A DNA stretch of 64,000 bases from Orychophragmus violaceus (lineage: Eukaryota; Streptophyta; Magnoliopsida; Brassicales; Brassicaceae). The notes beneath the pieces are model-generated. The model saw nothing but the letters and a program-made list of their open reading frames with translations, did not search any database and was not told the DNA's origin. A program made the translations under genes and the position numbers. Where the stretch lies: assembly GCA_030180135.1 (NCBI GenBank), contig CM058232.1, positions 72,904,016-72,968,015 of the forward strand. Reading direction: 5' to 3'. Of the stretch, positions 1-11,107 are shown piece after piece; position 1 is the first letter of the stretch, and every line of letters starts with the position of its first letter.

Positions 1-547
1 AATGGATGCGAGAAGAGGCCTATGGTCCGATCCCCACATCTTAAGGTACTCCACTTTAGTGTGGGAAAATATATTGTGCCATTCTTCATTACCTAAGCTC
101 TATTGAGACGACATTTTATTAAACCATTTCTTCTCCGACCAATCCAAGAAAGGGGGTCTCCTTGATACGAGAATTCAAGGAAACCACAGCAATCTATCAT
201 GGCTCGAAAGGGGAGGAAAGAAGCTTCTGAGCGTTTTTTCCACCACTTTTCTCATGGTTCCCTGTAATTTCATTGAAATCTCCTATAATGAACCATGGAC
301 CTGTACGGGATATACCTATACGAATAAGTCTTTCCCAGACATAAGCTCGGTGTTTAACCACCGGATCACCGTAAATAAAAGTCATAAAAACACGATTTCC
401 ATCAGTAATGGTCTCAATATCAATCAAACGATCATCCAAACATAAAATCTTGACCGGGAAATCTTTAGAGTGAAAAAGAGCAAGACCTCCACTATATCCT
501 TTCGGATTCACTGTGTGGAGGTTGTCAAAACCTAAAGATACTTGCAA
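1..547 (-). pseudogene. LINE (L1-type) ORF2 endonuclease fragment, broken
   Basis: The minus strand encodes part of the apurinic-endonuclease-like domain of a plant LINE, the enzyme that nicks target DNA for target-primed reverse transcription. Visible motifs in order are GGLALFH (about 490-470), the catalytic-loop motif GDFNEI (near 270) and, near the window edge, the C-terminal signature SDHRPLL (about 10-35). The frame breaks near 200, where it ends in a stop and continues in another frame, and again near 100, where a stop and a one-base loss precede the GNEEW segment. No reverse transcriptase is visible because the window ends here. The domain call is firm. The element family is not assignable. 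Confidence 0.8.
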
Positions 548-640
548 GTCTTGCAGAAAAGGTGGTCATTTTTTGTCTCTGATAAAAACATAAAGGGTGG
601 AAAGGATATAGTGGAGGTTTTTAGGTTTTGACAACCTCCA
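486..640. repeat. Partial inverted duplication at the LINE edge
   Basis: Two blocks from the LINE reading frame recur in reverse orientation about 60-110 bp away. CCTCCACTATATCCTTTC at 486-503 is the reverse complement of 600-617 apart from the end base, and TGGAGGTTGTCAAAACCTAAA-like sequence at 516-536 matches 620-640 inverted. A 13-base block between them in the first copy is absent from the second, so the second copy is shorter. Confidence 0.7.
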
Positions 641-645
641 TAGCT

Positions 646-1439
646 CGGCGACGTCCCGACGACCTGCAAAAAAGAAAGAGATAAATGTTAAATTTAACAT
701 TACCTTGGAAAAGATAAAGAAGAATATTTTTTAGGAAATATTTTAATTATTATTATGTAAAGAATAATAGAGAGAATCTAGGGAAAACCCTAGATCCTCT
801 AGTATAAATATCCTTCCTCTGCGCGGAAAAAAACCAAGTTGACAATTCATATTCTTGTACTCAAAAATCCTAAATAGTTAGCGATCACAGATCGATTCCG
901 GCTCGTATTTGAATAAGACTAGATTTTCCGGTCTGAACGGTTCTTGCTCTTTAATTCTTGTTTAAACTCATATCCAAGTTACTAAATTTCTATTCAATTA
1001 TTAAATTGAATATTGTTTGATTTTCTGAATCAAGATTTAAAAATTCTATTAATTTATTGAATATTATTTTATAAATGTTTTGTTTTAATTGTCTCGTTTA
1101 TTTAATTAGTAGAAAAGTTTGAGATGCCAAAAAAAAAAAAATTAGTAGAAAAGTTTGTAATATTCAAATTATCCGGTTAAACATACAAGAGATTGTCTAA
1201 AAATCATTACTGTGTACTCTGGGCCCATTTGTTTTTTAAAATGATAACTGATCCCGTTGAAGAAAAAAAAAACATACAAGAGATTGTTTAGACTTAAATG
1301 GGCCACTTAAAAATGGTTTTAAGCCCAATACATACGTAAATAAATACTGTCCACAGAACGTAAATGCATTTGCCCATATACTTTCATTTATCTCAATCTT
1401 ATCTGGTTTTCTTACTCAGAAATTCACAATCACAAAACC
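646..1439. other. AT-rich noncoding stretch, possible LTR remnant and small duplications
   Basis: No gene is seen. The part from about 684 to 1000 looks like a retrotransposon LTR remnant: it starts TGTTAAATTTAACATT and has a TATAAATA box at about 802-810 followed by CT-rich and A-rich sequence. No matching partner or target duplication could be found, so this is tentative. Two small duplications follow: ATTAGTAGAAAAGTTT at about 1107 and 1141, and ACATACAAGAGATTGT at about 1183 and 1273. The last 100 bp before 1440 probably hold the promoter and leader of the glycine-rich gene. Confidence 0.35.
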
Positions 1440-1781
1440 ATGAGATCAGACAACCTCTGGACCAGAAAACCAGAAGCTAAAATCGGGAAATCTGAGTTTC
1501 CGGTTATCAGATTCCTCCGGGGACACATCGAGAACATCAAGGACAAAACCGGAGGTCCCGGAATTGGCGGCGGAATAGGCTGCGGTGCTGGACTCGGCTT
1601 CGGACTCTCCGGCGGCCTCGGGTTAGTCGCTTCTGAAGGGTTCAACCATTCCAATGTTGTATTTGGTATCGGTGCGGGTTGCGGTATCGGGGTAGGGTTT
1701 GGGTACGGGTTTGGAGTTGGCGGCGGGTTCAATTTCGATGACATTGGAGATAAATTGACATACGGGAAAAGCTCCGGTTAA
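1440..1781 (+). CDS. Small glycine-rich protein
   Basis: A 113-residue protein. Residues 1-37 are a charged non-repetitive head (MRSDNLWTRKPEAKIGK...). Residues 38-101 are a glycine-rich tract built of GxG units with Phe, Leu and Cys (GIGGGIGCGAGLGFG, GFGYGFGVGGGF). A short polar tail follows. No signal peptide or membrane segment is obvious, so the role and cellular location are unknown. The gene is convergent with the receptor kinase whose stop lies 234 bp downstream. From memory, Arabidopsis has a glycine-rich gene (At1g66820) next to the kinase At1g66830, which makes this a likely syntenic pair. The start is the first ATG after an A/C-rich leader. The complementary strand is also open here, but its proline-rich reading is an artefact of the glycine codons. 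Confidence 0.7.
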   Translation: MRSDNLWTRKPEAKIGKSEFPVIRFLRGHIENIKDKTGGPGIGGGIGCGAGLGFGLSGGLGLVASEGFNHSNVVFGIGAGCGIGVGFGYGFGVGGGFNFDDIGDKLTYGKSSG

Positions 1782-2014
1782 GATTCCGGGTCGGGTAAAG
1801 GATTTGTAATGGATTATTAAATACGTTTTTGTTAATTGTTATTTTCAGTTAAAACACTCTGCCTTTTTGTCTGATTGAGTTCTTACTTGCTTGAATTTTC
1901 TTGCATAGCTCAACGTAATATCAAAATACTCTACATTCCTTTGAGTCTTCTTACATAGCTCACCGTATCACATAAACATAGTCATGATTATCACATAAAA
2001 TTCAACATAATAAC

Positions 2015-4187
2015 TCAATTATTTGAAATAGAAGATACCAACTTCTCGAAGCTATCAAAGACACTCCTCATGAGTGGTCTTTTATCTGGGATCTTCTGTA
2101 CACATGCCAAACCGATCTTGATCACTTGAACCATACTTTCTTCTATATCTCTGTCCCGGGCCAAAACTGGGTCAAGAACATACCAAACCTGTTTATTGCT
2201 CTCACTAGCCGACTCAACCCACATAACCAAATCCGCCTCCGAACTATTCCTTTCCATAACCTGAGATTTTCCGGTTACCATTTCGAGTACCACTAAACCG
2301 AATGAATACACGTCCCATTTCTGAGACGGTTTAGTCATCTTGGAAGCTTCAGGAGCTTGGTAATATGATTCTCTAGAGATAATTGGTGAACTTGTCTCCA
2401 TCGGAGAGATCTGATCCGATCTGATCTCTAAAGAACACATGTCGACGATACGGCCTAAACCGAAACCAGAAATTTTCGGTTCAAGATTCGGTCCGAGAAG
2501 TATGTTGCTGGAATTTATATGTCCATGGACGTATCTTTTGGGACTGAAATCGTGAATGTAAGTCAATCCTTTTGCAATATCTCTCAATATTCTTATCCGA
2601 ACCGGCCAAGATAGTTGCTTGCAGGACAAGCTACCAGGTCTACCTGTTATAACTTATATGAATCAGACTTGAATCTAATATTCTTAACTTTGACAATAGG
2701 GTCTTCATTTAACGTTCAAGAATTGACACAATTTGATAAAAAGGTTTACCTTGGATTGCAGAACCAAGGTCGCCATTTGGTATGTAATCATAGATAAGGA
2801 GTTTCTCTTCTAGAGACCAGCAACAAGCTCGAAGATTCAAGACATTTGGGTGCTTGATTTTCGCCACTGCTTCGACATCAGCAAGAAACTCTTTAAGCCT
2901 TAGCCAACCTTTATCTTCCAATCTTCTAACGGCTAACATTAACCCGTTTTCAAGAACAACTTTGTAGACAAGCCCGATCCTGCTCTTCCCCAGAAGAAAG
3001 GCCGAGGCTTTCAAAAGCTGGTCGAGGTCAAATTCGATTTCCGGGTCCATTGGAATGAAGACCTGTTGGGTTTTGTTCTCATCTAGCGCTTCGGATTCTG
3101 AGTTTCCAGTCCTGAAACAGAGAAACTCCTGCTTTATCTTCGCTGAATGACATGTTCGGTTGTTTTGATCTTTGTCTGCACGAGCCGGAGATGCTTTTCG
3201 GAGATAGTAGATGAATAATGAAGCAATGAAAATGATCCCAGCGACTGTGCCTCCGACAGCTGTAAGGATGATGCAAAATCTAGAATGATGGTTGGCTTTT
3301 CTTGAATATAGTTGAGAAGGAACTATCTGTGTGTTTCTTGTGGAACAAGAAACCTTTAGGGGTAATCCACAGAGGAAAGGGTTCCCTTGGAAAGCATTTG
3401 GACCGGCGTTCAGCAGGACGTTAGATTGCGGTATCGGACCACTGAGATTGTTGTATGAAAGATCGACATACAGAAGCTCCGGGAGATCTCCAAGACTTGA
3501 TGGAATCAGACTTGAGAAGTAGTTATGAGAAAGATCAAGAGTACCTTTTAGATTCCTCAGACTTCCTATATCTTCGGGGATCATTCCACTCAAGCGATTG
3601 AAAGAAAGATTCAGCGTCCGGAGATGAACCAAATTAGAACCAAACCCGGTTGGAAGATCTCCAGAGAAACCATTGTTGCTAAGAACTAGCGTTTTCAGCC
3701 TCTTGCATTGAATAAGCGACAGAGGAATCGAACCGTTGAAAGAATTCTCCGAAAGATCCAAAATCGTCAAACTCGTCAAGCTTCCTATCTCTGCTGGAAC
3801 TAACCCGGAAAACGAATTTCCAGAAAGCACCAAGCTTTGAAGCCCTTTTGGTCCAAAGAGTTCCACAGGTAACTCCCCTTGGAACTCATTGTCTCTGAGG
3901 TTAACGTGTCGAAGGGACAAGAGTTTTCCAATGGAAGGATGAAGAGAACCCGAAAGGCGTTTGTTGGGAAGGCGAATCGAGACAACCCTCAGATCATCAT
4001 TACATGTGATGCCTTGCCAAAAACAAGGGTTTGATTCTGAGGAATTCCAATTAATAAAGACAGAATCTTTCTGGTTTTGTAAGGATTGCTTAAAGGAGAG
4101 AAGAGCAAGACCTTGATCGTTTAGAGAAGTAGCTATGTAAATGAAATGGGTTAGAATGAAGCAGAGAATGAGACATAACTGAGCCAT
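2015..4187 (-). CDS. LRR receptor-like (pseudo)kinase, At1g66830-like, two exons
   Basis: Two exons, 2750-4187 and 2015-2643, joined across a 106-bp GT-AG intron (2644-2749) that splits Gly480, give 688 residues. Order: signal peptide about 1-21; N-terminal LRR cap with C55/C62; leucine-rich repeats about 67-255 (LDLSENSFNGSIP, LNLSFNRLSGMIP); C-terminal cap FLCGLPLKVSC; membrane helix about 304-328; kinase fold about 385-680. The kinase is atypical. The beta-3 lysine region reads LAVRRLE, the HRD site is HGH (519-521) and the DFG site is GFG (539-541), so phosphotransfer is unlikely and it probably signals as a pseudokinase at the plasma membrane. From memory it matches Arabidopsis At1g66830 in length, intron position and these substitutions. 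I chose the MAQLC start because the frame upstream of it (to 4403) has no family similarity. No lesion is seen, so it looks functional. The ligand is unknown. Confidence 0.93.
2644..2749 (-). other. Intron of the LRR receptor-like kinase gene
   Basis: The donor AAG|GTAAAC lies at 2752-2744 and the acceptor AACAG|GT at 2648-2642 on the minus strand. Splicing restores the kinase N-lobe to C-lobe junction (AIQG-RPGSLS) with no change of frame. Confidence 0.9.
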
Positions 4188-4960
4188 CTCTAGAGTAGAG
4201 AGAAACAATTCTGAATTTAGTAAAGTTTGGCCCCTAAATATCTTAACGAAAAGGAGAAGGTAACAACAAGCTTTAATCAATAGGGCTGCTTTACCCTTGC
4301 CTGGCCTAGTTTTCCAAGTCAACAGTTGTAATTTATTTTCAATTCTAACAATTAAAGATTTTTGTTTTTTTGTTGAAGAAAGTTTACAAGTCACAGGCAA
4401 CAAAGAAAAATATCATAAATAATATTTTGTAACAGAATATATTTCTAGAGAAGAACTTATATACATATTTCAATTGTATATGAATGAAATTAGCGGTGAT
4501 TGAGGCGATAATTGGAACAGCAAGGGCACGTAATATAATGAGGAACAGCTTTCTAGTTTCTAGTTGTTGAGTGGTGGGGGAATTTTATTGACACTTTGCT
4601 TCTAGATCTTAAAAGTCAAATCTCCACCAGAAAAAAACAATTGTGGCGGTCAATTTAAGTTTGGTATAGAGACCATACGGTATTCTCCACTTCTTTATTG
4701 CTAACTAGATTTTTATTTGAACTTTTATTTATTAATTTCTCATAAATTCAGTTTTAATTTGATTTACTTTGGTTTGGGTTTATAAAATCAAATGATTATT
4801 GTTAACAGAAACTTCACACAAGGGTAAATATGTTTAGAGATTGAATAATAAAATGGTAAAGTGATAGAGTGGTAGAGTGATATGACTTTTAACGTGGCGA
4901 TAAAATATCTAGAGATTATCTGTCTAATAAAATACTAGCTCGAAAATGGTATGTCAGAAG
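4188..4960. other. Intergenic region upstream of the receptor kinase
   Basis: This is AT-rich sequence holding the 5' leader and presumably the promoter of the kinase gene. I see no coding capacity, no clear transposon terminus and no RNA gene. Confidence 0.5.
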
Positions 4961-5345
4961 AACATATATGTATTAATCTATTTGAAAGGGTTACAAATGT
5001 GGTGAATTCATAAGGGAAACGAAAAGATTACAAATGAGATTAAAAGAGATGTTGACAGAGGTCGGAGAAATAATTGAGCGTAGCTCGGAGCCTTTAATAT
5101 GAATCTCTTTCTCTCTCTCTAAATGCTTTTTTTCTCTTATTTTTTTTTGATGAGGGGTTCCGTGTATTTGTAGTGTTTTGTATCCCGATTTTATGGATTC
5201 ATAGCTAGGCTGCGGGTGTCCGCTAGTCACCTGCTCCTTCCAGTTTACATCGAGTGTCATCAAAATATCTCACTCTTTCCCGGGTAGGGTAGGTGTGTAG
5301 TAGATTATCATTGCACTGTTTTTACTGTTCAATGTTACTTGAACG
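4961..5345 (-). mobile_element. LTR-like fragment of a Tat-type Ty3/gypsy element
   Basis: Read on the minus strand, this has the look of a gypsy LTR R/U5 section: a TACAAATACACGG box near 5170 is followed by GAGAGAGAAAGAG, then TTTGTAATC and TTTGTAACC stretches. The neighbouring plus-strand sequence (5640-6480) resembles the extra antisense ORF found beside the 3' LTR of the better preserved Tat-type element at 28-64 kb, which supports this orientation. Both LTR ends are undefined. Confidence 0.4.
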
Positions 5346-5639
5346 CATAACACATGATTTGTATTTTCCTTGATTCTCTAGTCATTCTTTCGAATTGGAC
5401 CTTTGACCTTGATGGGTTGCTATTGAACTCTCTTTTGGGACAACTGGCAAAGATGGGCCGAGTTAGCCAGGGAGTTCCAAACTCGCCTCAACAATTTTTC
5501 TCCAGTTCGGTGTTTTTATCACCTAAGTGGATTTAAAAAAGGATTGGTTTTAATGCTGATAGCTGTCTTGTCGAGCAGGCACATGTCAGGTATTCTTCTG
5601 ATGTGGAGTGATCGCATAAGCAGATGATCTGAATGCGGC

Positions 5640-6480
5640 ATGTAGGTATGTGAAGTTATAGGTTTCGTAGGGGTAATTATGACAGTTATTCGGAAAGTGA
5701 CAGTGTTTCATTTTTTTTTTTCACGCTCTTATTCCCCTTTTCGCCCCATCTCCAAAGTTGATAAAGTACTTTATATTTCTTTCTCCAAACTTTTATTGAT
5801 TTTTGTTGTGAATTTGTGGGTTCGTTGTTGCTCTCTTGGTTGTCTCCGCGCTACGTCCTTTAGATTCAAAAATTGCCTGAGTGTCCCTTGAATGGGAGAA
5901 AATCTTATCGAGGTAGGATCTTCATCTGAATCCATTATTAAAGAGTAGATGGCGGTTATTCTTCGTCGAGTTCTGTGTCTAGTTCGGATACGGCTCTTCC
6001 TGTGGCTAGAATCTGTGACCGTCATCGCGCGGTCTGTTTGGCTGATAAAGCGGATCTGCAGATGACTCCCCCAGATGTAGAGGGTGAGAATTCTCGCCCG
6101 AAAGATGTTCCTAAGACAGGGGCCCCTCTAAGACAGCGGGTTCTCAAGCTGGGGTAATAGTAGATCTTCGTTTTTTGGAGCAGATGATGCCGTTCAGAAT
6201 GAACACGAGAACTCATAATACTTTATATGCTAACTTTAGAAAGGGATGCACTGTTTTAGATAATATTCCAAGCAAGGTTAAAAACTGACATGAGAGGTAC
6301 TTCTATGTCCAAGTTGATGGGAAGTATATTCTTGATGTCGACAGAGACTACGTGGTTTAGTGGAATCCATCCCCTGGTAGATAATTTCCTGACGATTCTC
6401 CTCCTTTTGGTGTTAAATTCTCTGATTGTTGCTTGTGGATATTTTCTTTACATATTATCCTTGCAAGGCTGACCTTTTGC
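5640..6480 (+). pseudogene. Degenerate extra ORF of a Tat-type gypsy element
   Basis: This is a broken plus-strand coding region. A CT-rich leader lies at about 5700-5830. It is followed by pieces in more than one frame: ALPVARICDRHRAVCLADKA (about 5990-6050), YANFRKGCTVLDNIPSKVK (about 6225-6285) and RYFYVQVDGKYILDVDRDY (about 6294-6350). The last piece resembles the ALFFFKVNRHSVEEFDFF section of the antisense ORF at 59.55-59.62 kb, so I place both in the same family of retrotransposon accessory ORFs. The function is unknown. Stops and frameshifts rule out a working protein. Confidence 0.4.
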
Positions 6481-6534
6481 CCGAGTATTCGAAAACCTTT
6501 GCAAGTATAAAGTCATTGGGCCCTTTTTAGTAGC

Positions 6535-6740
6535 ACTACAAAAAAGTGCACATTGATAGCACATCGTAATAGCACGATTTACTAAATTGCTATTAAAGAT
6601 GAATTTGTAATTTTGGTTATTATATCATAGCATTTAATAAATGCTAAGATACAATATCAATGAACGAAACGCTATAATAATTTAGTCCGCCGATAATTAG
6701 CCAACAGATTTCACTTAAGCGTGATAACTTTTTTATTTCC
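6535..6740. mobile_element. CACTA (En/Spm-like) terminal sequence
   Basis: The block opens with CACTACAAAAAA, the terminal motif of CACTA DNA transposons, preceded by TAG, which would be the 3-bp target duplication. Subterminal repeats follow, built on TAGCA (GATAGCACATCGTAATAGCACG, then ATTGCTATTAAAG and CATAGCATTTAATAAATGCTA). No opposite end with TTGTAGTG was found between here and 11 kb, so the element is truncated or its right end has decayed. Confidence 0.5.
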
Positions 6741-7371
<631 letters not shown>

Positions 7372-7905
7372 ATTTAGGACTATTTCTTGTGTAATGTTCC
7401 TGAAGCACCTCCGGTTCCACCTAAACCCGTCGCTCCAGCTCGTACACCGATCATTCAGCCTCTTGTGAGTAATAGATTCCCTTATTTTCATTGTAAATTT
7501 GTTCTTGGACTCTTATTGCATTGTACATATGATTCTGCAATTACCCTTTTGGTTTATATTAGAAAGGTTCTTAAAGGTTTTATATATGAATCGAACAATA
7601 TGAACTGAAAGGTTGAAGCTTTAAGAGGCTTTTATTGTTTATGATTTCAGAAACTAAACCGACGACCACGCCGTAACCGTGCTTCTCATACTGTGAGATC
7701 TGCTTTCCAGGAAACTGACATCTCCCCTGAAAATTTCCTACAAGAGGTTGGGCTTTGTGTTGTGATTTGATTCCTTTATTTGCTGGTTCTTTGGAAGCAA
7801 TCATGTTATAAGAAAATAGTTTTTCTTTGCAAACAGGTTGCAAAGGCTCGAGCTGTTGGTGTCAACAGTATTGTGTTGTTCCCTAAAGTTCCCGAGGCTT
7901 TGAAG
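7372..7905 (+). pseudogene. Captured fragment of delta-aminolevulinic acid dehydratase gene (HEMB1-like), three exons
   Basis: Three exon pieces keep their introns and phases. At 7372-7464 the peptide contains NVPEAPPVPPKP and TPIIQPL. At 7651-7746 it contains NRRPRRNRAS and AFQETDISPENF. At 7837-7905 it contains VAKARAVGVNSIVLFPKVP. These match, in order, the region just after the transit peptide of plant chloroplast ALA dehydratase (the porphobilinogen-forming step of tetrapyrrole synthesis), as I recall it. An in-frame TAG lies before the first match, about 30 residues are missing between the second and third blocks, and the catalytic C-terminal two thirds is absent. It cannot make enzyme. 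The retained introns show capture of genomic DNA, not of a processed transcript. Identification is strong; origin by transposon capture is inferred from the neighbours. Confidence 0.85.
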
Positions 7906-8558
7906 GTTTCACAATTCTCTTCTCTTCGATGATTTCAACATCATGGTGAGATACTTAATGCTCTTCTCTTAGGCGTTCTGGTTGACAAAAGCTGTTTCAT
8001 AAACTGATTGTTTGATAATTGTTTCTCAGATATGGAGTACTCTTCTTGAAGCACATTGCTAATAATCTATGGGGCTGTGTTAATTTCAACAGGTGGGAGT
8101 AGGCGAGTAGCTAGTGACCTTTCGCTATGTATATTAAGCTGGTGCGAATTTTCTTCCTCTCTTGCTTTATTATTTGGAACTGCTTTTCACTTCATTGAAT
8201 TTCTTCTGGGGTTTTGGATTTGGTTTTGTGAAGGTTATAATCGAAGGATGCAAGAGTTACAAAGAGAAACTTGATATTGAGGATTTCAGCCGCAAGGTGA
8301 ACTGTGTTGGTAATGTCTCGAATTGATAAGTATGAATTTACTGGAGAGTGCAGGATTTTCAGTTTGTTTCATTCACACTAATCCACTGGCTACTACACGT
8401 CTTCATCAAAATGTTTGGTTATCGTAGTCTAGTGTAAAGAGGCACTAATGGAATTCGTTTTTATATTACTTTGTCTTGCTCAAACAGTGTTTCCCACTTG
8501 AATCTCTCTTCAAACTGATGAATCTAGAGGTAAAACATTGTTGGGTTATGTGTTTCAG
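7906..8558 (+). other. Noncoding or unrecognised part of the gene-fragment mosaic
   Basis: One exon-like piece at about 8235-8300 reads KVIIEGCKSYKEKLDIEDFS after a possible acceptor, but I do not recognise it. The remainder looks like intron sequence, T-rich with several TTTCAG tracts. Confidence 0.4.
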
Positions 8559-8845
8559 GTATGCAGTGACAGGAACACTGATCACAAAGAGCGATGTATA
8601 CAGTTTCAACGTTGTTCTGCTGGAGCTCCTTACGGGTTGTAAACCAGTCGATCATACCTTAGCTCGTGGACAATAAAGTCTAGTGACATGGGTAATATAT
8701 TTAGTCAGTCTTTTCTGCTTCTGATTCTGGGATGCTTGCATTACTAAGAGAATAAAAGTCTTATTTTTGTGTTACTCAAATATTATGGATTTGTTGTACC
8801 AGGCAATCCCTAAACAGAGCGAAGACAAGGTGAAGCAATACGTTT
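8559..8845 (+). pseudogene. Captured fragment of a PTI1-like protein kinase gene
   Basis: Exon 8559-8691 follows the acceptor TGTTTCAG and encodes YAVTGTLITKSDVYSFNVVL and ELLTGCKPVDHTLARG. This is the kinase subdomain VIII-IX region after the APE motif, with the conserved SDVYSF block. An in-frame TAA follows GQ, where relatives continue with QSLVTW. After a GT-AG intron a second exon begins at 8803 (AIPKQSEDKVKQY). The spacing and the KPVDH and SEDKVKQ words are typical of the PTI1-like cytoplasmic kinases that act with receptor kinases. Only about 60 residues remain, with no ATP-binding lobe or catalytic loop. This is a dead fragment. Confidence 0.75.
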
Positions 8846-9300
8846 ACCATTTCATTCAACTTTTTATGGTCAGAGAAAGAGGTAACCATTTCATTCAACT
8901 TTGGTATTCTTAAGTTAATTTACTGCTGATTCATCTGTCTTTGTTCTCAAACCACATATCATTAGTGAGTACAGTGAACTAAATTACACTTTGGCCTTAC
9001 TCCACTGATTTTTGCATCTTTCAGGTCTGTCTTGATCTCAAATTAGATCGTAGTCTAGTGTGAAGGATTCATAAAACCTAATTATTTATGTTATACTGAA
9101 ATTTCTCCGTCAAAGTTTTTAGATCAATAATGTTCTTTTTCTGTGAGAGATATCGGTAATTCTCTCCTTTGTTCTTCTTTCTCACTTCCAAAATAATTTC
9201 GTGATATTAGTTCTGATTCATAAGCTTTCATTGATGATGATAAAACAGGTCTCTCTTGGCCATATGAAGACATAAGACTAGCTTATGGTCCTTAGACCAT
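8846..9300 (+). other. Noncoding part of the gene-fragment mosaic
   Basis: T-rich intron-like sequence. The phrase ACCATTTCATTCAACTTT occurs twice (8847 and 8884), a short local duplication. TCGTAGTCTAGTGT also recurs at 8422 and 9049, which suggests reshuffling inside the mosaic. No coding signal is seen. Confidence 0.4.
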
Positions 9301-9329
9301 CGCTCAGAGACAAATACACCAACAGAGAT

Positions 9330-9560
9330 AATAACATCATGAAAGAAATGGAGGATGCAATGCTTCTCTTCGTGAGATTCAGGCTAAGGTCGAGAAGTTT
9401 ATGGGAGCTCAAGGTTTTGATTTAGTTTCAATGTTTCTATAGTCTTGTTCTTTGATTTTGTTCTGAATTTGTAATGATGTTTGTGTAAGATTTTGTGGAA
9501 ATATTGTAGACATGTTTGTGGTAATGATGTAAGTACATTTTGGTTTATTAATGAAACCAC
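9330..9560 (+). pseudogene. Probable fragment of a nuclear poly(A)-binding protein gene (PABN-like)
   Basis: A short stretch at about 9358-9415 reads ASLREIQAKVEKFMGAQ. This resembles the coiled-coil segment ahead of the RNA-recognition motif in plant PABN proteins, which contain a word like LREMQAKVEKEMGA. A 3'-UTR-like T-rich tail follows to about 9560. No RRM is present. The match is short, so the call is tentative; another coiled-coil gene is possible. Confidence 0.4.
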
Positions 9561-9599
9561 ATGAATATTAATTTTTATATAAATTCAATTTGCAAGAAT

Positions 9600-11107
9600 A
9601 CATGTTTCATTCGAATATAAAAAACTGTTATGAAAGCCGGTTTAACCCAACTTTGACCATGGCTTAACCAAGCCTAAACCGGTTTAACCTAACCGGTTCA
9701 ACTGGAAGCCGGTTTAGTTGGTTTGGTTCGATTGAAATCGCTCAGCTGGTTCAGATTGGGTCAACCGGTTCAAGATTTGGTCAACGGTCAGGTCCGGTTA
9801 AAGTCAACGATCAACCGGTCAACGCTGTGGTCAACGCCGGTCAACGCGTTGACTCCGTGCGGTTCTGATTCAGGCGATTCTAGGGTTGTTCGGGAAACTT
9901 CGGGATTCACGTTTGTGTGTTCGGGAGGTTCGGGTTTTAGTTCAAGGTCTCGGGATTCGTATCCGCATCCATGCCGTTCATTCCGCGCCTAATCATGGTG
10001 AGTCGGCTCAAACACCGTAGAGTAGTAGTGCATATAGATCGGAAAATGAGTAACCGTAGAATTAATTATTTGCATACCCGTAATTGAATTGACTGACTGA
10101 TTGTTAATGGATCGAAGTAAATGATTGTGAACCAGATTAGGGTTTTGAGATGCATGCTAGGACCGTAGGGTTAAACGGATTAAACTGTTGTGTACCACTA
10201 GGTTGTTAGAGTTATTGATTGATGCATACATATAGTCGTTGTATGATAGAGCCGTATATGCATCTATATGTGTTATAAGAGCAATATCGAACGAATCTAT
10301 GTATGGGAATTAAGACGGTGTTAAAATACGGAATTAAACCTAACAAACGCATAGAGTATGAGACGGATATCGGGATTAGGTTTAATAGAAGTTAAAGAGT
10401 AAGCAATAAATTAAGTAAGAGAATCATGAGAGGTCGGGGAGGTTAGTAAGCTACTGGCTCTAAACCGACAGATCGAGGATTTATTAAAAGATGCATAGGG
10501 AATGAGTAAATGAGAAGTTGTGTAGCGTGAGTTGAGCCTTCAACGGGTTAGCAAGCCGCTAATCCAGTGTAGCAGACATGAATAAGTTGAAAGACAATAG
10601 AAACCCTAATAGGCTTGCTTGCCTGGTGATTGTGTTATTGTGTTGTTGCGTGGTTGTTGTTGTTGCGTGGTTGTTGTTGTTGAGTTTTGTTGTGCAGGCC
10701 TATTAGATCGTCTCGGTGTTGGGCCGGGTGGTCCTTGTGGACACTTAACTCGGTCACGGGGCCGGTTAAGTTCGTAGCCGCTGACTTGGTACGGCGCCGA
10801 GTCAGGGTGGAGGTGTTGGTTTGTGTGTGTGTGTGGACTTGCGGGGAATTTTGTTGAGATTGTTGTTGTTTATTGATTGTGTATGATTGCTAGTGTCCGA
10901 GCGAGTCTGCGTGTTCACATTTCTGCACTAGGACTCTAGGGTGCGTTAGATCCTGCAAGTCTAGGTGTTTGGATACGTCTGGTACTTCCGACCCGATTGG
11001 ATCCTCGGGTAGCTGCCTAATCGGATCATGGGCTTTCAGGTGGTGATTCCGGTTATGGCATTAACCTACTGAGTGACGCCGGTAGGTGTGTGATTCGGAG
11101 AATACGG
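9600..11107. mobile_element. Left part of a long gypsy-type LTR or solo LTR, interrupted by copia A
   Basis: Noncoding sequence that runs into the TACGG target duplication of copia A and resumes at 26028. The first 250 bp are dense in GGTCAAC and CCGGTTTAACC words (9640-9850). A region near 10440-10560 has two similar segments ending 'gttagtaagc(t)' and 'gttagcaagccgct'. The joined 2.5-kb block ends GGGGCGTTACA at 27034, a terminus seen in plant chromovirus LTRs. The left boundary, strand and primer site could not be fixed, so family and solo status are inference. Confidence 0.4.

Noticed and set aside
1430..1744. Proline-rich protein on the minus strand
   Set aside because: It is the antisense shadow of the glycine-rich gene.
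4188..4403. Longer N-terminus of the receptor kinase
   Set aside because: The upstream 72 residues have no signal-peptide logic and no family match; the MAQLC start gives a proper signal peptide.
5172..5180. TTTGTAGTG as the other end of the CACTA element
   Set aside because: It lies on the wrong side and inside gypsy LTR-like sequence.
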